Positions 44,609 through 53,457 of a DNA stretch of 64,000 bases are shown one piece after another (within the stretch, counting starts at the first letter, position 1; each line of letters starts with the position of its first letter). A program made the translations under genes and the position numbers. The notes under the pieces were generated by a model, which was not told where the DNA came from, searched no databases, and saw only the letters and a list, made by a program, of their open reading frames with translations. The DNA comes from Akkermansia sp. N21116 (lineage in GTDB: Bacteria > Verrucomicrobiota > Verrucomicrobiia > Verrucomicrobiales > Akkermansiaceae). The stretch covers positions 434,001 to 498,000 of the forward strand of contig NZ_CP139035.1 of assembly GCF_029854705.2 (NCBI RefSeq). Direction: 5' to 3'.

Positions 44609-45346
44609 TTACTTGCCGGTTTTCATGGATGTTTGGAGAACGACCTCCTGCTTGCGAACCAGCCTTCCATCTACACGGACGCCCGATGCCCCCTGTTCCT
44701 TGACTACAGGAGCAGTATGAGTCTCCAGCGTTTTTTCCACAGCGATAGCCCGCTGCATTTCCGGATTCCACGAAGATGAACGGAGTATTTCCACGCCCAT
44801 GCCCCGAAACACTCTTTCCAGCTCATTCCCCAGGGAGTCGAGACCGGGAAGGTCTTCTTCAAGGGCGATTTCCTTCACGGATGCCAACTCATCGTAAAAA
44901 TCGACAGCTTCGCAAGCCCAGCGGATTTTTCCGGGGGATGTACCGGCATCTCGGAAAGCCTGCAGGGAGGATGTCCTTTCCTTCATCAGTTCTGCCAGAT
45001 TCGGGGTCTTCCAAAAATCAGCCTGTTCTTCCACGCGATTCAAAAATTGCTTCCACTCAGGACAGGATGAATCAGGCCCCGAAAAAGGCTTTAGTACCAA
45101 AGGATTTTCATCAGACGTATTTTCTTTCCGGTTTGTTGAAAGCGGTTCTTCGGGAGAATACCGGTTCAAGATGTCACTAACGGAAGACGATAGGCGCTTG
45201 GGTATCATGGAGGCCGCTTTTTGGTCTTCCAAAGAACGCTCAATCCTTGAACGTAATTGGTCCAACCAGCTTCCCCCTGCCAACAGAATTTTTGACTGAA
45301 AGGCTAGTAACTTGATTAGGAATTGTCTGCAAACGGTCAATTTCAT
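44609..45346 (-). CDS. GrpE-like nucleotide exchange factor (C-terminal domain recognisable)
   Basis: The last ~65 residues read LERVFRGMGVEILRSSSWNP, then EMQRAIAVEKT, and finally GASGVRVDGRLVRKQEVVLQTS. This is the GrpE head pattern: LxxxGVE, (DP/NP)xxHxA, a turn, then GYxLxGRVLRPAxVxV. Upstream is a long helical and charged region (about 40-180) that may replace the GrpE coiled coil. The start at 45346 (MKLTVC...) is used; a TTG 12 bases earlier is possible. The N-terminus is weakly hydrophobic. Its place next to two Hsp70 genes strongly supports a nucleotide-exchange role. Only the C-terminal head is a confident match; the rest has no recognised homologue. Confidence 0.7.
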   Translation of the reverse strand: MKLTVCRQFLIKLLAFQSKILLAGGSWLDQLRSRIERSLEDQKAASMIPKRLSSSVSDILNRYSPEEPLSTNRKENTSDENPLVLKPFSGPDSSCPEWKQFLNRVEEQADFWKTPNLAELMKERTSSLQAFRDAGTSPGKIRWACEAVDFYDELASVKEIALEEDLPGLDSLGNELERVFRGMGVEILRSSSWNPEMQRAIAVEKTLETHTAPVVKEQGASGVRVDGRLVRKQEVVLQTSMKTGK

Positions 45347-45359
45347 GAGGAATAACAAA

Positions 45360-45557
45360 TCAAATACTGATTAAAAGCACTGTCGTTTTCCCACTGTTCA
45401 GCCCAATGAGCAGGCCGGTCCAAAAGGAAAGCACGGGAACAAACCAGGAATCAAAAGGAAGAGCAGCAGAGTTGTAAATCTCAGACAAAAAATGAATTCC
45501 TGGTTCCGAATCTGTTCGAGTAGAAACATAAGGCAGGTTGTGATCGGAGTATTCCAT
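45360..45557 (-). CDS. Small single-pass membrane protein
   Basis: 65 residues with a polar N-terminal half and one hydrophobic helix at about residues 39-62 (FVPVLSFWTGLLIGLN...). ATG start at 45557, 13 bases after the GYF-PrsW gene and 13 bases before the GrpE-like gene, so it fits tightly in the operon. Not a known family. It may be the former membrane segment of the GrpE-like protein, or a small regulator. Confidence 0.5.
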   Translation of the reverse strand: MEYSDHNLPYVSTRTDSEPGIHFLSEIYNSAALPFDSWFVPVLSFWTGLLIGLNSGKTTVLLISI

Positions 45558-45570
45558 GTCCGGTAATGTT

Positions 45571-46956
45571 TTAGAGATCTATCTTTTGTTTTTTCGCTCT
45601 TCTGATTTGAATTAATCCTTCATTAACAAGCAGAAAGATCATACCCCAACAAATGACGGCGCATATACCCCATTTGTGCAATCCCTGTAAATCGGATTTC
45701 GTCAGCAAAGGGCTGTTCCAGAACATGTGAAGTCCTATAGGGATAACGGCAATCCTCCAAAAGGAGAGTTGCAGAATAGCGGGAGTACCATTTTGTCGTT
45801 TTTTCTGAATAGCAAGCCAGAATGCCCCTGCCATGATTGCCGACCAGGGAATATGTGCGAAAGGCGAAAGTATCCCTCGTAGGACCGCAATATCCAATGG
45901 ATTTGTACCAGGACTGATATATTCAGAATTGATGATATAGCCTGCTGTTTCAAAAATAGCGAAGCCGGCGCCTACTGCTGCTCCACACAACATCCCGTTC
46001 AGAATTTGCCCATTCAGAAAGAACTTGCGGGCAAAGAAAATAGCGGCGGCAAGCTTTGCAGTCTCTTCAATAGGACCAGCCCAGTAGGCCTCTCTTGGAT
46101 TATTGGAAAGGTCGTTCAGCATAAATGTAACAATCAAAGACAAGGTGCCTCCGCCCAACAGCATGACGATAATCGAGTACCAGGAAATGTTCCTTCTGAC
46201 ATTAAATTCCGCAAACAAGGTAAGAACAGAAAAGGGAACTGCAAAACTTATGGCAAACAGCAATCCAGGCACAGCGTTCATGGCCCGGTCTCCAAATACA
46301 GCCATCAGGATTAGAAATCCGATGCACATCAGCAAGGAGAGGCCAAGAACACGAATGAAAACCCACGGAGCCGGCCAATCCGTAGATATTTCTTCCAGTG
46401 AAGGAGTCGATCTCAAACCGCCTGACGCGAAAAAATCTATCCTTTCCTGTTCCGTTCTGCGGAGGAACGTTTTCTTGAATATGTGTTTCAAGCTGAACTT
46501 TTCTATAGGCGAAAGTCCGGTCAGAAATGCCAGCGCCCCAAAAATTAATCCCCAGAAGGAACTTCCTTCCTGATGGCTGCTGATAAAATCTCCCACTTTG
46601 ACCCATTCCGGCATCCCATCCTTCCATAAAAAAGAGGTGACCGGTATTTGTCCTGTGTGATACCAAGCGGTTATTTCCTTTAATGTATATGGTCCTTTAC
46701 GGCTCTCACCTCCCGATGACAGAAAATAGGATTCTTCCTTTTTGGGAGGGATGGGATCAGGAGGAGCCGCCTGCTGGGAAAATGATGAACTCTCCTTTTC
46801 CAGAATGTCGCGAAGAGGAAGCCAGGAGGTCATGCCCTCCGTCCATACGAGATCGTTCTCGCTGATTCTGTGGGAGGAATATAGTTTACGCATCTGCTCC
46901 CACGGAAATGGCCCCATTTGGGCACCATCCGGTAGTCTGATCAAATAAGACTTCAT
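45571..46956 (-). CDS. GYF-domain fused PrsW-type intramembrane metalloprotease
   Basis: Residues 1-55 and about 73-125 are two GYF_2-type modules (MGPFPWEQMRKLY, KGPYTLKEITAWY with the Gly-Pro-Tyr/Phe and WxxV pattern), which bind short proline-containing or linear peptides. The rest has about eight transmembrane segments with PrsW signatures: GPIEETAKLAAA (EExxK, near 293), FAIFETAGY (FxxxE, near 331), AHIPWSA (H near 365) and IGLHMFWNS (H, N near 408). PrsW-type enzymes cut membrane proteins to release regulators. A peptide-binding front end on such a protease is unusual. Next to the Hsp70/dynamin genes it may act on one of the membrane-anchored proteins of the cluster. Confidence 0.8.
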   Translation of the reverse strand: MKSYLIRLPDGAQMGPFPWEQMRKLYSSHRISENDLVWTEGMTSWLPLRDILEKESSSFSQQAAPPDPIPPKKEESYFLSSGGESRKGPYTLKEITAWYHTGQIPVTSFLWKDGMPEWVKVGDFISSHQEGSSFWGLIFGALAFLTGLSPIEKFSLKHIFKKTFLRRTEQERIDFFASGGLRSTPSLEEISTDWPAPWVFIRVLGLSLLMCIGFLILMAVFGDRAMNAVPGLLFAISFAVPFSVLTLFAEFNVRRNISWYSIIVMLLGGGTLSLIVTFMLNDLSNNPREAYWAGPIEETAKLAAAIFFARKFFLNGQILNGMLCGAAVGAGFAIFETAGYIINSEYISPGTNPLDIAVLRGILSPFAHIPWSAIMAGAFWLAIQKKRQNGTPAILQLSFWRIAVIPIGLHMFWNSPLLTKSDLQGLHKWGICAVICWGMIFLLVNEGLIQIRRAKKQKIDL

Positions 46957-46970
46957 CCTTCTTCCTCCTT

Positions 46971-48095
46971 CTATGCAGATTTCTTTTTCTTTCTTTGAGG
47001 ACGAGGAAATGACTGAATAATTCTTTCAGTGTACCAGAACACGACGATCGCCCACAGTAAGCAAAGCCAGAAAATAACATGAAAATAGGATCGGAATTCA
47101 GGCAAAAAGGCATTTGTTATGATACTGCCCCAAAAAGTAAACTGTGTGAGCAACACAAAGACAAACATGGGCCATGCTTTCAGCCGAAGGTTGGTTTGTT
47201 GAGTGACTCGGGCAAGCCAGGAAGCATTATCGGCCAAACCGACAAAGCAGACATACATCCAGTATAAATTGAACACGGGAATAAATAATAGTCCCACGGC
47301 TTTTCCCGCAGAGGGAATACGACGACCATATTGGGTAACTGGCTGTATGCATTTCCACGCTTTCCTCGTATTCATCAGCAATAAAATCTGTGCATACAAA
47401 GAGAACAATACCCCTATGCCTAAAACCGTTAATGTGAACTTGATGTCACCTGCATAAGTGGCCTCTGCTACAATAATCAATAACGGGGACAAAATATACA
47501 GCATGCTCATTGCCCAGAACGCTCTCATGTTATACTCCTGCCGGGGAGTATAACTTCTTTCATCCTGCAGTGGAGGATAACGGTATGAAGCGTTTTCTTC
47601 TAATGGGGGCGGTGTATTGGGCGTGGGAGGTATTTCCTGCCTTAAAGGAGAACTCTCATTGTCTTCGCTTGAAAAAGAAGGAGGATTCACTTCATTTGCT
47701 CTTCCTGAGAAATCGGCTGGAATAGTCTGTTGAGAGTTTTTTCCGATTACTGTCTCCAGCGAATTCCACGAAGATGATCCTACCCTGCAACAAAGAAGGT
47801 TGCTTGCTAAGCGTCCATTTCGGTACAGGGCTACGATTTGCTCCTGGGTGTAAGGTCCTTCTTGCTCTCCATCCGGTAATGCAATCAAGTAGGTGGATTC
47901 ATCAATATCTTTCTGGTTTTTGTCCGGGGAAACCTCGGAAACAATGTCTGAGTATACACCCCATTCGGAGGACTGAATTTCACGAATACGGGTATGAAGC
48001 TGTATGGTCCCATCTTCATACAAGGCTTTAAGAACATGCTCGGAATAGGGACCTTGCTGATTCTCTGAGTTGTCACAAATAAAATATTTTTTCAT
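46971..48095 (-). CDS. Two-GYF-domain multi-pass membrane protein
   Basis: Residues about 1-52 and 66-118 are GYF_2-type modules (QGPYSEHVLKALY, EGPYTQEQIVALY), a Pro/Ser-rich linker (about 130-185) and then about five transmembrane helices (from SMLYILSPLLIIVAEATYAG to WLCLLWAIVVFWY), ending in a basic KKKKSA tail. The membrane part resembles DUF4328-like integral membrane proteins, weakly. It is 14 bases upstream of the GYF-PrsW gene; the two share the same front-end design and may bind the same ligand peptide. Confidence 0.72.
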   Translation of the reverse strand: MKKYFICDNSENQQGPYSEHVLKALYEDGTIQLHTRIREIQSSEWGVYSDIVSEVSPDKNQKDIDESTYLIALPDGEQEGPYTQEQIVALYRNGRLASNLLCCRVGSSSWNSLETVIGKNSQQTIPADFSGRANEVNPPSFSSEDNESSPLRQEIPPTPNTPPPLEENASYRYPPLQDERSYTPRQEYNMRAFWAMSMLYILSPLLIIVAEATYAGDIKFTLTVLGIGVLFSLYAQILLLMNTRKAWKCIQPVTQYGRRIPSAGKAVGLLFIPVFNLYWMYVCFVGLADNASWLARVTQQTNLRLKAWPMFVFVLLTQFTFWGSIITNAFLPEFRSYFHVIFWLCLLWAIVVFWYTERIIQSFPRPQRKKKKSA

Positions 48096-48134
48096 CTTTG
48101 ATATGAAAAGTGAGTGCTGATATTGATGATGCTT

Positions 48135-50072
48135 TTACATTTTTTTGCGAACATTGAGGAAAATGCATAAGGGAATTAGGATGAATGCCGCCAGTAGAAC
48201 AATCAATATATAATGAATCCAAGATTCTCTTCCCTGTAAGGGTGTAGGGTCTGTATCTTGAGTAATTCCCATTTGCCGGTAAATTGTGTCGACCTCGGGC
48301 ATGGAGCCTCCCATCAATGTTTTCCGAGCTTTGATAATGTCCCTGGCTCGCTGCCTGCAGGCCAGAGACAGATTGGGGTTATAGGTTTCTTGTGAGGCAC
48401 CTATCATTTTATCAACCTCTTCCGCCCATGCATCATCCCCCATTTCTATGACAGAGGGTAACGAGGGAAAGGCTCTGGACAAACTGGGATGATAGGCTGC
48501 TCCCTGTCCTACTTTGTTTGAAAGGGCACGATATCTGGACATGCGCATCAATTCGCCGCGCATAATAGGGTCAAGGTCTCCCTTGCTGTAGTAGGCGTCT
48601 TGAATAGCCGTGGCGATTGCTCCCGCGTCAGTGGATTTCTCAATGATATCCCTGTACTTCTGATCAATCCCCTTCATGGTGGTTGGATCATTCGCACCAA
48701 GAGCCTTGTAGAGCATCTCATTGGTCAGCTGGGGAGACATGTAACGACTCTTCGGTTGTGTAACCGCTTGCGGTTCCGGCGACGCTTGAGGTGCTGGAGA
48801 CGCCTGGGCGAGTTGTTGTTCCCGTTTTTCCCTCAGGCGCTGCTCTTCTCGCTCTCTTTCTTCTTGAAGCCTTTCTTTCTCCTTCTCACGGGCAAGTTGT
48901 CGCTCTCTTTCTTCCCGTTCCCGGGCAATTTCTTCCTGCTGTCTCTTTTCTTCTTGTTCGCGGGCAATTTCTTCCCGCCGCCTGTCTTCTTTTTCTTTAG
49001 CTTCTTCAAATCGGCTCGTGAAATCAATATCACCATTGTATGATTCGGCAACCGCCATCACCGCAAGAGCCAGGTTTTCTGCGTCCTGGGGAATGCTTTT
49101 ATACAAGGAACACGCCAACGCATCACTCTGCTTTAAGGCTTGAAGAAGTTCTTCCTTTCCATTGGAAATGGCATTTTCCGCGTTCAGGATAACCTGCCTT
49201 GCTTTCTTGCGGGCGCGATTGGCCATATAGGAGTTAGGTTCTCCCGTTAATGGGTTCGGCCTCATGTTATTCTCCGCCTGGCGTTCATATTGTTCCGCTT
49301 TAGCTTGGGCTCCGGCTTGCTGTTGCAGGGCCTTTTTGTAGGAGGCCAGTGCGGTAAAAAGTCTTTTAATGGATTGAATGAGTTGCTGTGCCTGATTCTG
49401 GCCTGCGGTATCCAAAGACTTTTTGTTCTGTTCCAACCTTTGGACAACTGTTCTGGCTCCGTCCATACTTCCGTCGCTTATTTCCTGCAAAGAACCGTCC
49501 ACATAAGGCAGTCGAACGTGCTCTTCTATTTCGGCAAAATCGGATATTGCTTCAACGTTTTTTTGAGTTGCTTCCTGTCGCTTTTGTTCTTCTTTCAAAC
49601 GGCGTTGTTTCCTCTGTTCCTTCAATTCCGCTTGTTGCTGTTCATAAATTGATTTTTCAATCCAGGCACCGTTGACAAAGTACTTCCCCGAATCATATTT
49701 ATCCTGATACTCTTTCAGTTGTTTCAACCAGGGATCAAGAACAGGAGAAGATTTGGGGAAACGTTTCAGAAAAGCAGCCATTTCACTTTTTTGCCGAAGA
49801 AGAGATTCGTACTGAAAAGTGTCCGCCAATTCCATTGGAAGACTATTGGGTAACTCTAGAAACCAATAGCGACCGGAGGGAATGTAAAATTCCTTTCCTT
49901 TGATATTGAAAATACCTTCGACCCCATTGTGCCTCTTGCGGCTATACACAGCCACATCAGCCAAGGAATCCTCATGAAACGAATGCTCCTTCCAGGCTAC
50001 AATACCCGCTCCTTCACAGAGAACGACAGAAAAGATTAATAGCCCGATGATGTAAGGGAAAAGATGTTTCAT
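48135..50072 (-). CDS. Exported coiled-coil protein with C-terminal membrane anchor
   Basis: 645 residues. A hydrophobic segment at about 6-24 (LFPYIIGLLIFSVVLCEGAG) is a signal peptide or anchor; the final part has one transmembrane helix (about 617-637, YILIVLLAAFILIPLCIFL) followed by a basic end. Between are helical regions and an Arg/Glu coiled coil (about 370-425, repeats of REREERERQ type). Such proteins usually form membrane-tethered rods. It overlaps the upstream gene by 59 bases, so its start and the neighbour's end need confirmation. Family not recognised. Confidence 0.6.
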   Translation of the reverse strand: MKHLFPYIIGLLIFSVVLCEGAGIVAWKEHSFHEDSLADVAVYSRKRHNGVEGIFNIKGKEFYIPSGRYWFLELPNSLPMELADTFQYESLLRQKSEMAAFLKRFPKSSPVLDPWLKQLKEYQDKYDSGKYFVNGAWIEKSIYEQQQAELKEQRKQRRLKEEQKRQEATQKNVEAISDFAEIEEHVRLPYVDGSLQEISDGSMDGARTVVQRLEQNKKSLDTAGQNQAQQLIQSIKRLFTALASYKKALQQQAGAQAKAEQYERQAENNMRPNPLTGEPNSYMANRARKKARQVILNAENAISNGKEELLQALKQSDALACSLYKSIPQDAENLALAVMAVAESYNGDIDFTSRFEEAKEKEDRRREEIAREQEEKRQQEEIAREREERERQLAREKEKERLQEEREREEQRLREKREQQLAQASPAPQASPEPQAVTQPKSRYMSPQLTNEMLYKALGANDPTTMKGIDQKYRDIIEKSTDAGAIATAIQDAYYSKGDLDPIMRGELMRMSRYRALSNKVGQGAAYHPSLSRAFPSLPSVIEMGDDAWAEEVDKMIGASQETYNPNLSLACRQRARDIIKARKTLMGGSMPEVDTIYRQMGITQDTDPTPLQGRESWIHYILIVLLAAFILIPLCIFLNVRKKM

Positions 50073-51408
50073 GCTGATAGAGAGTAAAAGTTATATAAGA
50101 GTTTTTTTTTAATTCCTGATGAAAACGTTTCTTGAATAACTTATCTTTTTCACGAAAGTCACATGTTCGCGTATCCGATTCCTTGCTCCAGGTATCCTGA
50201 GAGAACTTTTTCTTCCGTTGCTCAAAATTAATTAACAACGGTTTTTCCAATTTCTGACGTAAACGTTCTCTGGATAAGTTGTCTTTTTCACGAAATTCCC
50301 GCACTTGTGAATCTGATTCCCTGATCCAGGTATTCCGAGAAAACTTTTTCATCTGCTGTCCAGAAGCAGGTAAAGACGGTTTTTCCAATTCTCGGAGTAA
50401 ATGTTCCCGGACCAACTTATTTCTTTCAAAAAAATCCCGTATCCAGGGATCCTGGAAAAACTTTTCCTTCCTCTGTTCAAAAGTACTTGGTGAACAGGCA
50501 CAAGATAACATTTGATTTCTTTGAGCATTAATCGCCATTATTCTTCCTAATTTCATCGCGAGAAATCCCAAGGATGCCCCAGCCGAAAAATACCATGACA
50601 CCGCACCAAGCCCTCCTAACAAAGAAGATCGGCCAGCAGTGTGCATAACGGATCTTACCAAGGATTCCGTATTAACATTTCTGTTCAAAACATAAGAAAT
50701 TCCACCTCCCAGCAGAGCTGCTGTTATTGAATGGCTAAAAAATGACGCAGGATCAATGTAATAGGTATAGGTTTTCCATGCTGAAACGAGACCTGCCAGG
50801 ATGTTTTCAGCTCCGGCTCCAACCAATAAAGGATTGGACGTACTTATTCCTGTTATCAACTCTATACTCCCCTCTCCAAAGGTATCCAGAAACGTTCCCG
50901 CATTCATGGAGAGATCACCGGACATTGCGGAAATCAGATCCTCATATCCTTCAATCCCTTCTTTATATTCTCCAATTCCTTTGAACAGGATTCCTCCCCC
51001 TCCATCTATCCCGTTCAGTACGTCCATGAGATTGATTGATAGATATTTTTGAGGGATCCCTATGCTCATCAACCATTCACCCAGTCCGGATTGAGAACAA
51101 CCGGGAATAGGAATCCCTGCCTTGGTAGGAAAATCCGTCAAGAGAATATGTCCCAGATCATGCATGGCTCTGGGGGGATCACGAAAAAATTCAGGGAAGA
51201 CATCCATGAAAAGATCGTGTCCCCCTTTCCACCTATGGCCCCCTCCGCTAATAAAATCTGCTGTTTCGCTTTTTGCCAGAGAGGGAAACTGTTTGTCAAT
51301 TAAACGCAACCATTGCCCCGATGGGATTGATTCATAAAATTCCCGAAAACAGACAATGTTCTTATGCAGCAATGGCCATAGAAAGGAAGGCATAACGAAG
51401 TCGATCAT
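50014..51408 (-). CDS. Multi-domain protein with three ~43-residue C-terminal repeats
   Basis: 464 residues. The N-terminal half contains HDLGHILLTDFPTKAGIP and a Gly/Ala-rich central part with possible membrane helices (about 200-300: LVSAWKTYTYYIDPASFFSHSITAALLGGG, GGLGAVSWYFSAGASLGFLAMKL). The C-terminal third is a set of three repeats, each with the pattern FEQRK.KFxQDxWIR-.-REx-NLxRERLRxxLEKP, separated by about 43 residues; the third is most degenerate. These are highly charged helices, maybe a coiled-coil brush. Family not recognised. The last ~20 codons overlap the next gene. The HDLGH-type motif could be a phosphohydrolase relic but is unproven. Confidence 0.55.
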   Translation of the reverse strand: MIDFVMPSFLWPLLHKNIVCFREFYESIPSGQWLRLIDKQFPSLAKSETADFISGGGHRWKGGHDLFMDVFPEFFRDPPRAMHDLGHILLTDFPTKAGIPIPGCSQSGLGEWLMSIGIPQKYLSINLMDVLNGIDGGGGILFKGIGEYKEGIEGYEDLISAMSGDLSMNAGTFLDTFGEGSIELITGISTSNPLLVGAGAENILAGLVSAWKTYTYYIDPASFFSHSITAALLGGGISYVLNRNVNTESLVRSVMHTAGRSSLLGGLGAVSWYFSAGASLGFLAMKLGRIMAINAQRNQMLSCACSPSTFEQRKEKFFQDPWIRDFFERNKLVREHLLRELEKPSLPASGQQMKKFSRNTWIRESDSQVREFREKDNLSRERLRQKLEKPLLINFEQRKKKFSQDTWSKESDTRTCDFREKDKLFKKRFHQELKKNSYITFTLYQHETSFPLHHRAINLFCRSL

Positions 51409-51423
51409 AAGTATCCCGGCAAT

Positions 51424-51972
51424 TTATTCAGTGAATTTTATACTGCGTCTTTCCCAGTACGCGGCCAATGCTTTCTCTACACCTTTGCTCAAAGCCTTAA
51501 TCGCTTTATTTGACAGAGTTGGCGCGTTGTTATGAAACATAAAATATCCGGCAACAACAGAAAGCACTAATCCACCAGTAATGGCGATTAGAGGGATCGT
51601 CACAGATGTACCCACAAAAAAGGCAGTAATAGCTGCAAGAACACCTGTCCCCCACCCTAGGGCACTTCCTACTCCGGCCAGAATACAGGCAACACCACCA
51701 GCTCCGGAAGCGAGAGAAACGGCTTGTTTGATCAATTGCTTTTTATCTTTTTTATCCGGAGCCAAAACAGCTTCTGCAAGACAACAAGCCATTTCCACTT
51801 CTTGAGGTATTTCACCAATTGAATCGATGCAATACCTCTTTACTGTCGAGCAAACCTGCCGCATATCAAGGTAGTTCAAATATTGCTGATCTTGTGGTTT
51901 GGTAGAAAGAATTTCTGATATTTCATTTTGAATGATCATATCCATATTGACGGTGATTTGATCTAGTGTCAT
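51424..51972 (-). CDS. Small polytopic membrane protein
   Basis: 182 residues with an N-terminal helical, cytosol-like part (about 1-80) and three hydrophobic segments near 88-150 (LASGAGGVACILAGVGSALGWGTGVLAAI, TSVTIPLIAITGGLVLSVVAGYFMF). The Gly/Ala spacing recalls membrane-insert hairpins of the dynamin-like proteins further along the cluster. Charged tail (SKGVEKALAAYWERRSIKF). No family recognised. It is separated from the next gene by 15 bases and from the Sel1 gene by 85. Confidence 0.5.
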   Translation of the reverse strand: MTLDQITVNMDMIIQNEISEILSTKPQDQQYLNYLDMRQVCSTVKRYCIDSIGEIPQEVEMACCLAEAVLAPDKKDKKQLIKQAVSLASGAGGVACILAGVGSALGWGTGVLAAITAFFVGTSVTIPLIAITGGLVLSVVAGYFMFHNNAPTLSNKAIKALSKGVEKALAAYWERRSIKFTE

Positions 51973-52057
51973 AATAATCTTATGGTTAAGTTAATTAATA
52001 TAAATTGACAAATGTAAGAAAAACAGTAATTAAAACTCTTGTCTATTTTAATTAGGA

Positions 52058-53140
52058 TTACTTTTTTTCATCCTCATCTTGAATCTTTAAATCCGAATGT
52101 TTTTCTAGAAGTTTATTCAATAAATATTGAGCTTCTTCATTCCCTAAATTGGCCGCCTTATGATACCATTGGGAAGCCTGATCCAGATTCTGGCCAATAC
52201 CGTCTCCCGTCTCATAGCACCATCCCAAATTGACTTGTGCTCTGGTAAATCTTTGCTCGGCTGCTTTCATAAGCCATGTAACGGCAGATTTCCGATCACC
52301 TGATCTCTGAAAAAAATTGGCCATTTCAAATTGGGCCTCCGGGTCTCCCTGAATTGCGGCTTTGGATATCCATTGTGCAGCTTTCAGAGAATCTTGTTGT
52401 ACTCCTTTTCCGTACAAATACATCAGCCCTAAATAAACTTGTGAACGAACATAGCCTTGATTTGCCGCTTTGGTGTACCATTCAATAGATTTTGCATAAT
52501 CTTGTGGTACTCCACTGAAGTCTTTAGCGAGTATCCCTGTGTCTCCGGTCCCGTTCCCTACTTCATAATAATATCCCATGTTATGTTGAGCTTGGGCTAA
52601 TCCCTGCTCAGCAGCTTTCAGTGTCCACTCCACGGCAAGTTTTTGATTTTTCGGGACACCCCCTTTACCCGTGTGGTAAAAAAATCCTAAAGCATTTTGA
52701 GCAGAGATGTTTCCTAACTTCGCTGCTTTTTCATAAAGAGTGAAAGCTTTTCGTTCATCTTTTTGTACCCCATTGCCTTCTTCATAACTTTGGGCCAAGG
52801 AATATAGGGCAACAGGGTGATTCTGCGCAGCGGCTTTTTTGTACCACTTTACTGCTTCCTCCTGATTTCTTTCTACACCGTATCCGCCGGAATAAGCCTT
52901 TCCCATATGGTATTGCGCTTCAGCTTCTCCTTGCTCCGCCGCCTTACGAAATCGACTGGCAGCTTGTTTATCATCTTTTTTTGTTCCTGTACTGCCCTGC
53001 AGGAACTGGGATTCCGGATCGCCCTTGCGGGCATTCCCCTTTAAAGCGACGATATCCTGAGTATATTCCGCCGCGGCTAAACAGGGGAGGGCCATACTGA
53101 ATGTCATGAGGCAACAATTCCTAACGAGAATCCACTTCAT
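52058..53140 (-). CDS. Secreted Sel1-repeat protein
   Basis: Signal peptide residues 1-24 (LPCLAAA cleavage). The remaining ~330 residues form about eight Sel1/TPR-like repeats (AAEQGEAEAQYHMGKAYSGGYGVERNQEEAVKWYKKAAAQ and similar), a right-handed superhelix for protein-protein binding. Sel1 repeats are also fused to both Hsp70 proteins of the cluster, so this may be a soluble envelope partner of the same complex. It ends in an acidic KDEDEKK-type tail. 56 bases downstream of the zinc-finger gene. Confidence 0.85.
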   Translation of the reverse strand: MKWILVRNCCLMTFSMALPCLAAAEYTQDIVALKGNARKGDPESQFLQGSTGTKKDDKQAASRFRKAAEQGEAEAQYHMGKAYSGGYGVERNQEEAVKWYKKAAAQNHPVALYSLAQSYEEGNGVQKDERKAFTLYEKAAKLGNISAQNALGFFYHTGKGGVPKNQKLAVEWTLKAAEQGLAQAQHNMGYYYEVGNGTGDTGILAKDFSGVPQDYAKSIEWYTKAANQGYVRSQVYLGLMYLYGKGVQQDSLKAAQWISKAAIQGDPEAQFEMANFFQRSGDRKSAVTWLMKAAEQRFTRAQVNLGWCYETGDGIGQNLDQASQWYHKAANLGNEEAQYLLNKLLEKHSDLKIQDEDEKK

Positions 53141-53196
53141 AAAAACAACGGTTTGGTATGCTTCTTATTTTCATCTATTGATTTGTGAATAAAACA

Positions 53197-53436
53197 TTAC
53201 AGCCTCTGCCCATTTTGGCGGACGATGCCCTTTCCGCCGCAGTTGATGCAGGTGTTGTTGCCGAACTTGCCGCTTCCGTTGCAAGCGGGGCATACTTTGA
53301 CGCCATCGTTTTGATGGCATTTCAGGATTTCATTTGCAGACAAGTGAGTGTTCGAGGGAGACAAACTGGCATGTGCCAGCAGAGCGGAGCAGAAAACGGC
53401 TATCAAAGCCATGAGGGTGATACGGGATGTGTTCAT
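53197..53436 (-). CDS. Exported mini DnaJ-type zinc-finger protein
   Basis: 79 residues: signal peptide about 1-23 (ALLAHA), a short linker, and two CxxCxGxG elements, VCPACNGSGKFG and TCINCGGKG, which together make one DnaJ-type zinc centre. In DnaJ the zinc-finger module binds client protein; here it stands alone and is exported. Its cluster encodes Hsp70 fused to DnaJ C-terminal-like domain and a GrpE-like protein, so it supplies the missing zinc-finger part, though in another compartment unless the signal is an anchor. Well supported by the motif; the family is otherwise unknown to me. Confidence 0.75.
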   Translation of the reverse strand: MNTSRITLMALIAVFCSALLAHASLSPSNTHLSANEILKCHQNDGVKVCPACNGSGKFGNNTCINCGGKGIVRQNGQRL

Positions 53437-53457
53437 GATGAGTCTTCTTAGATGGGA

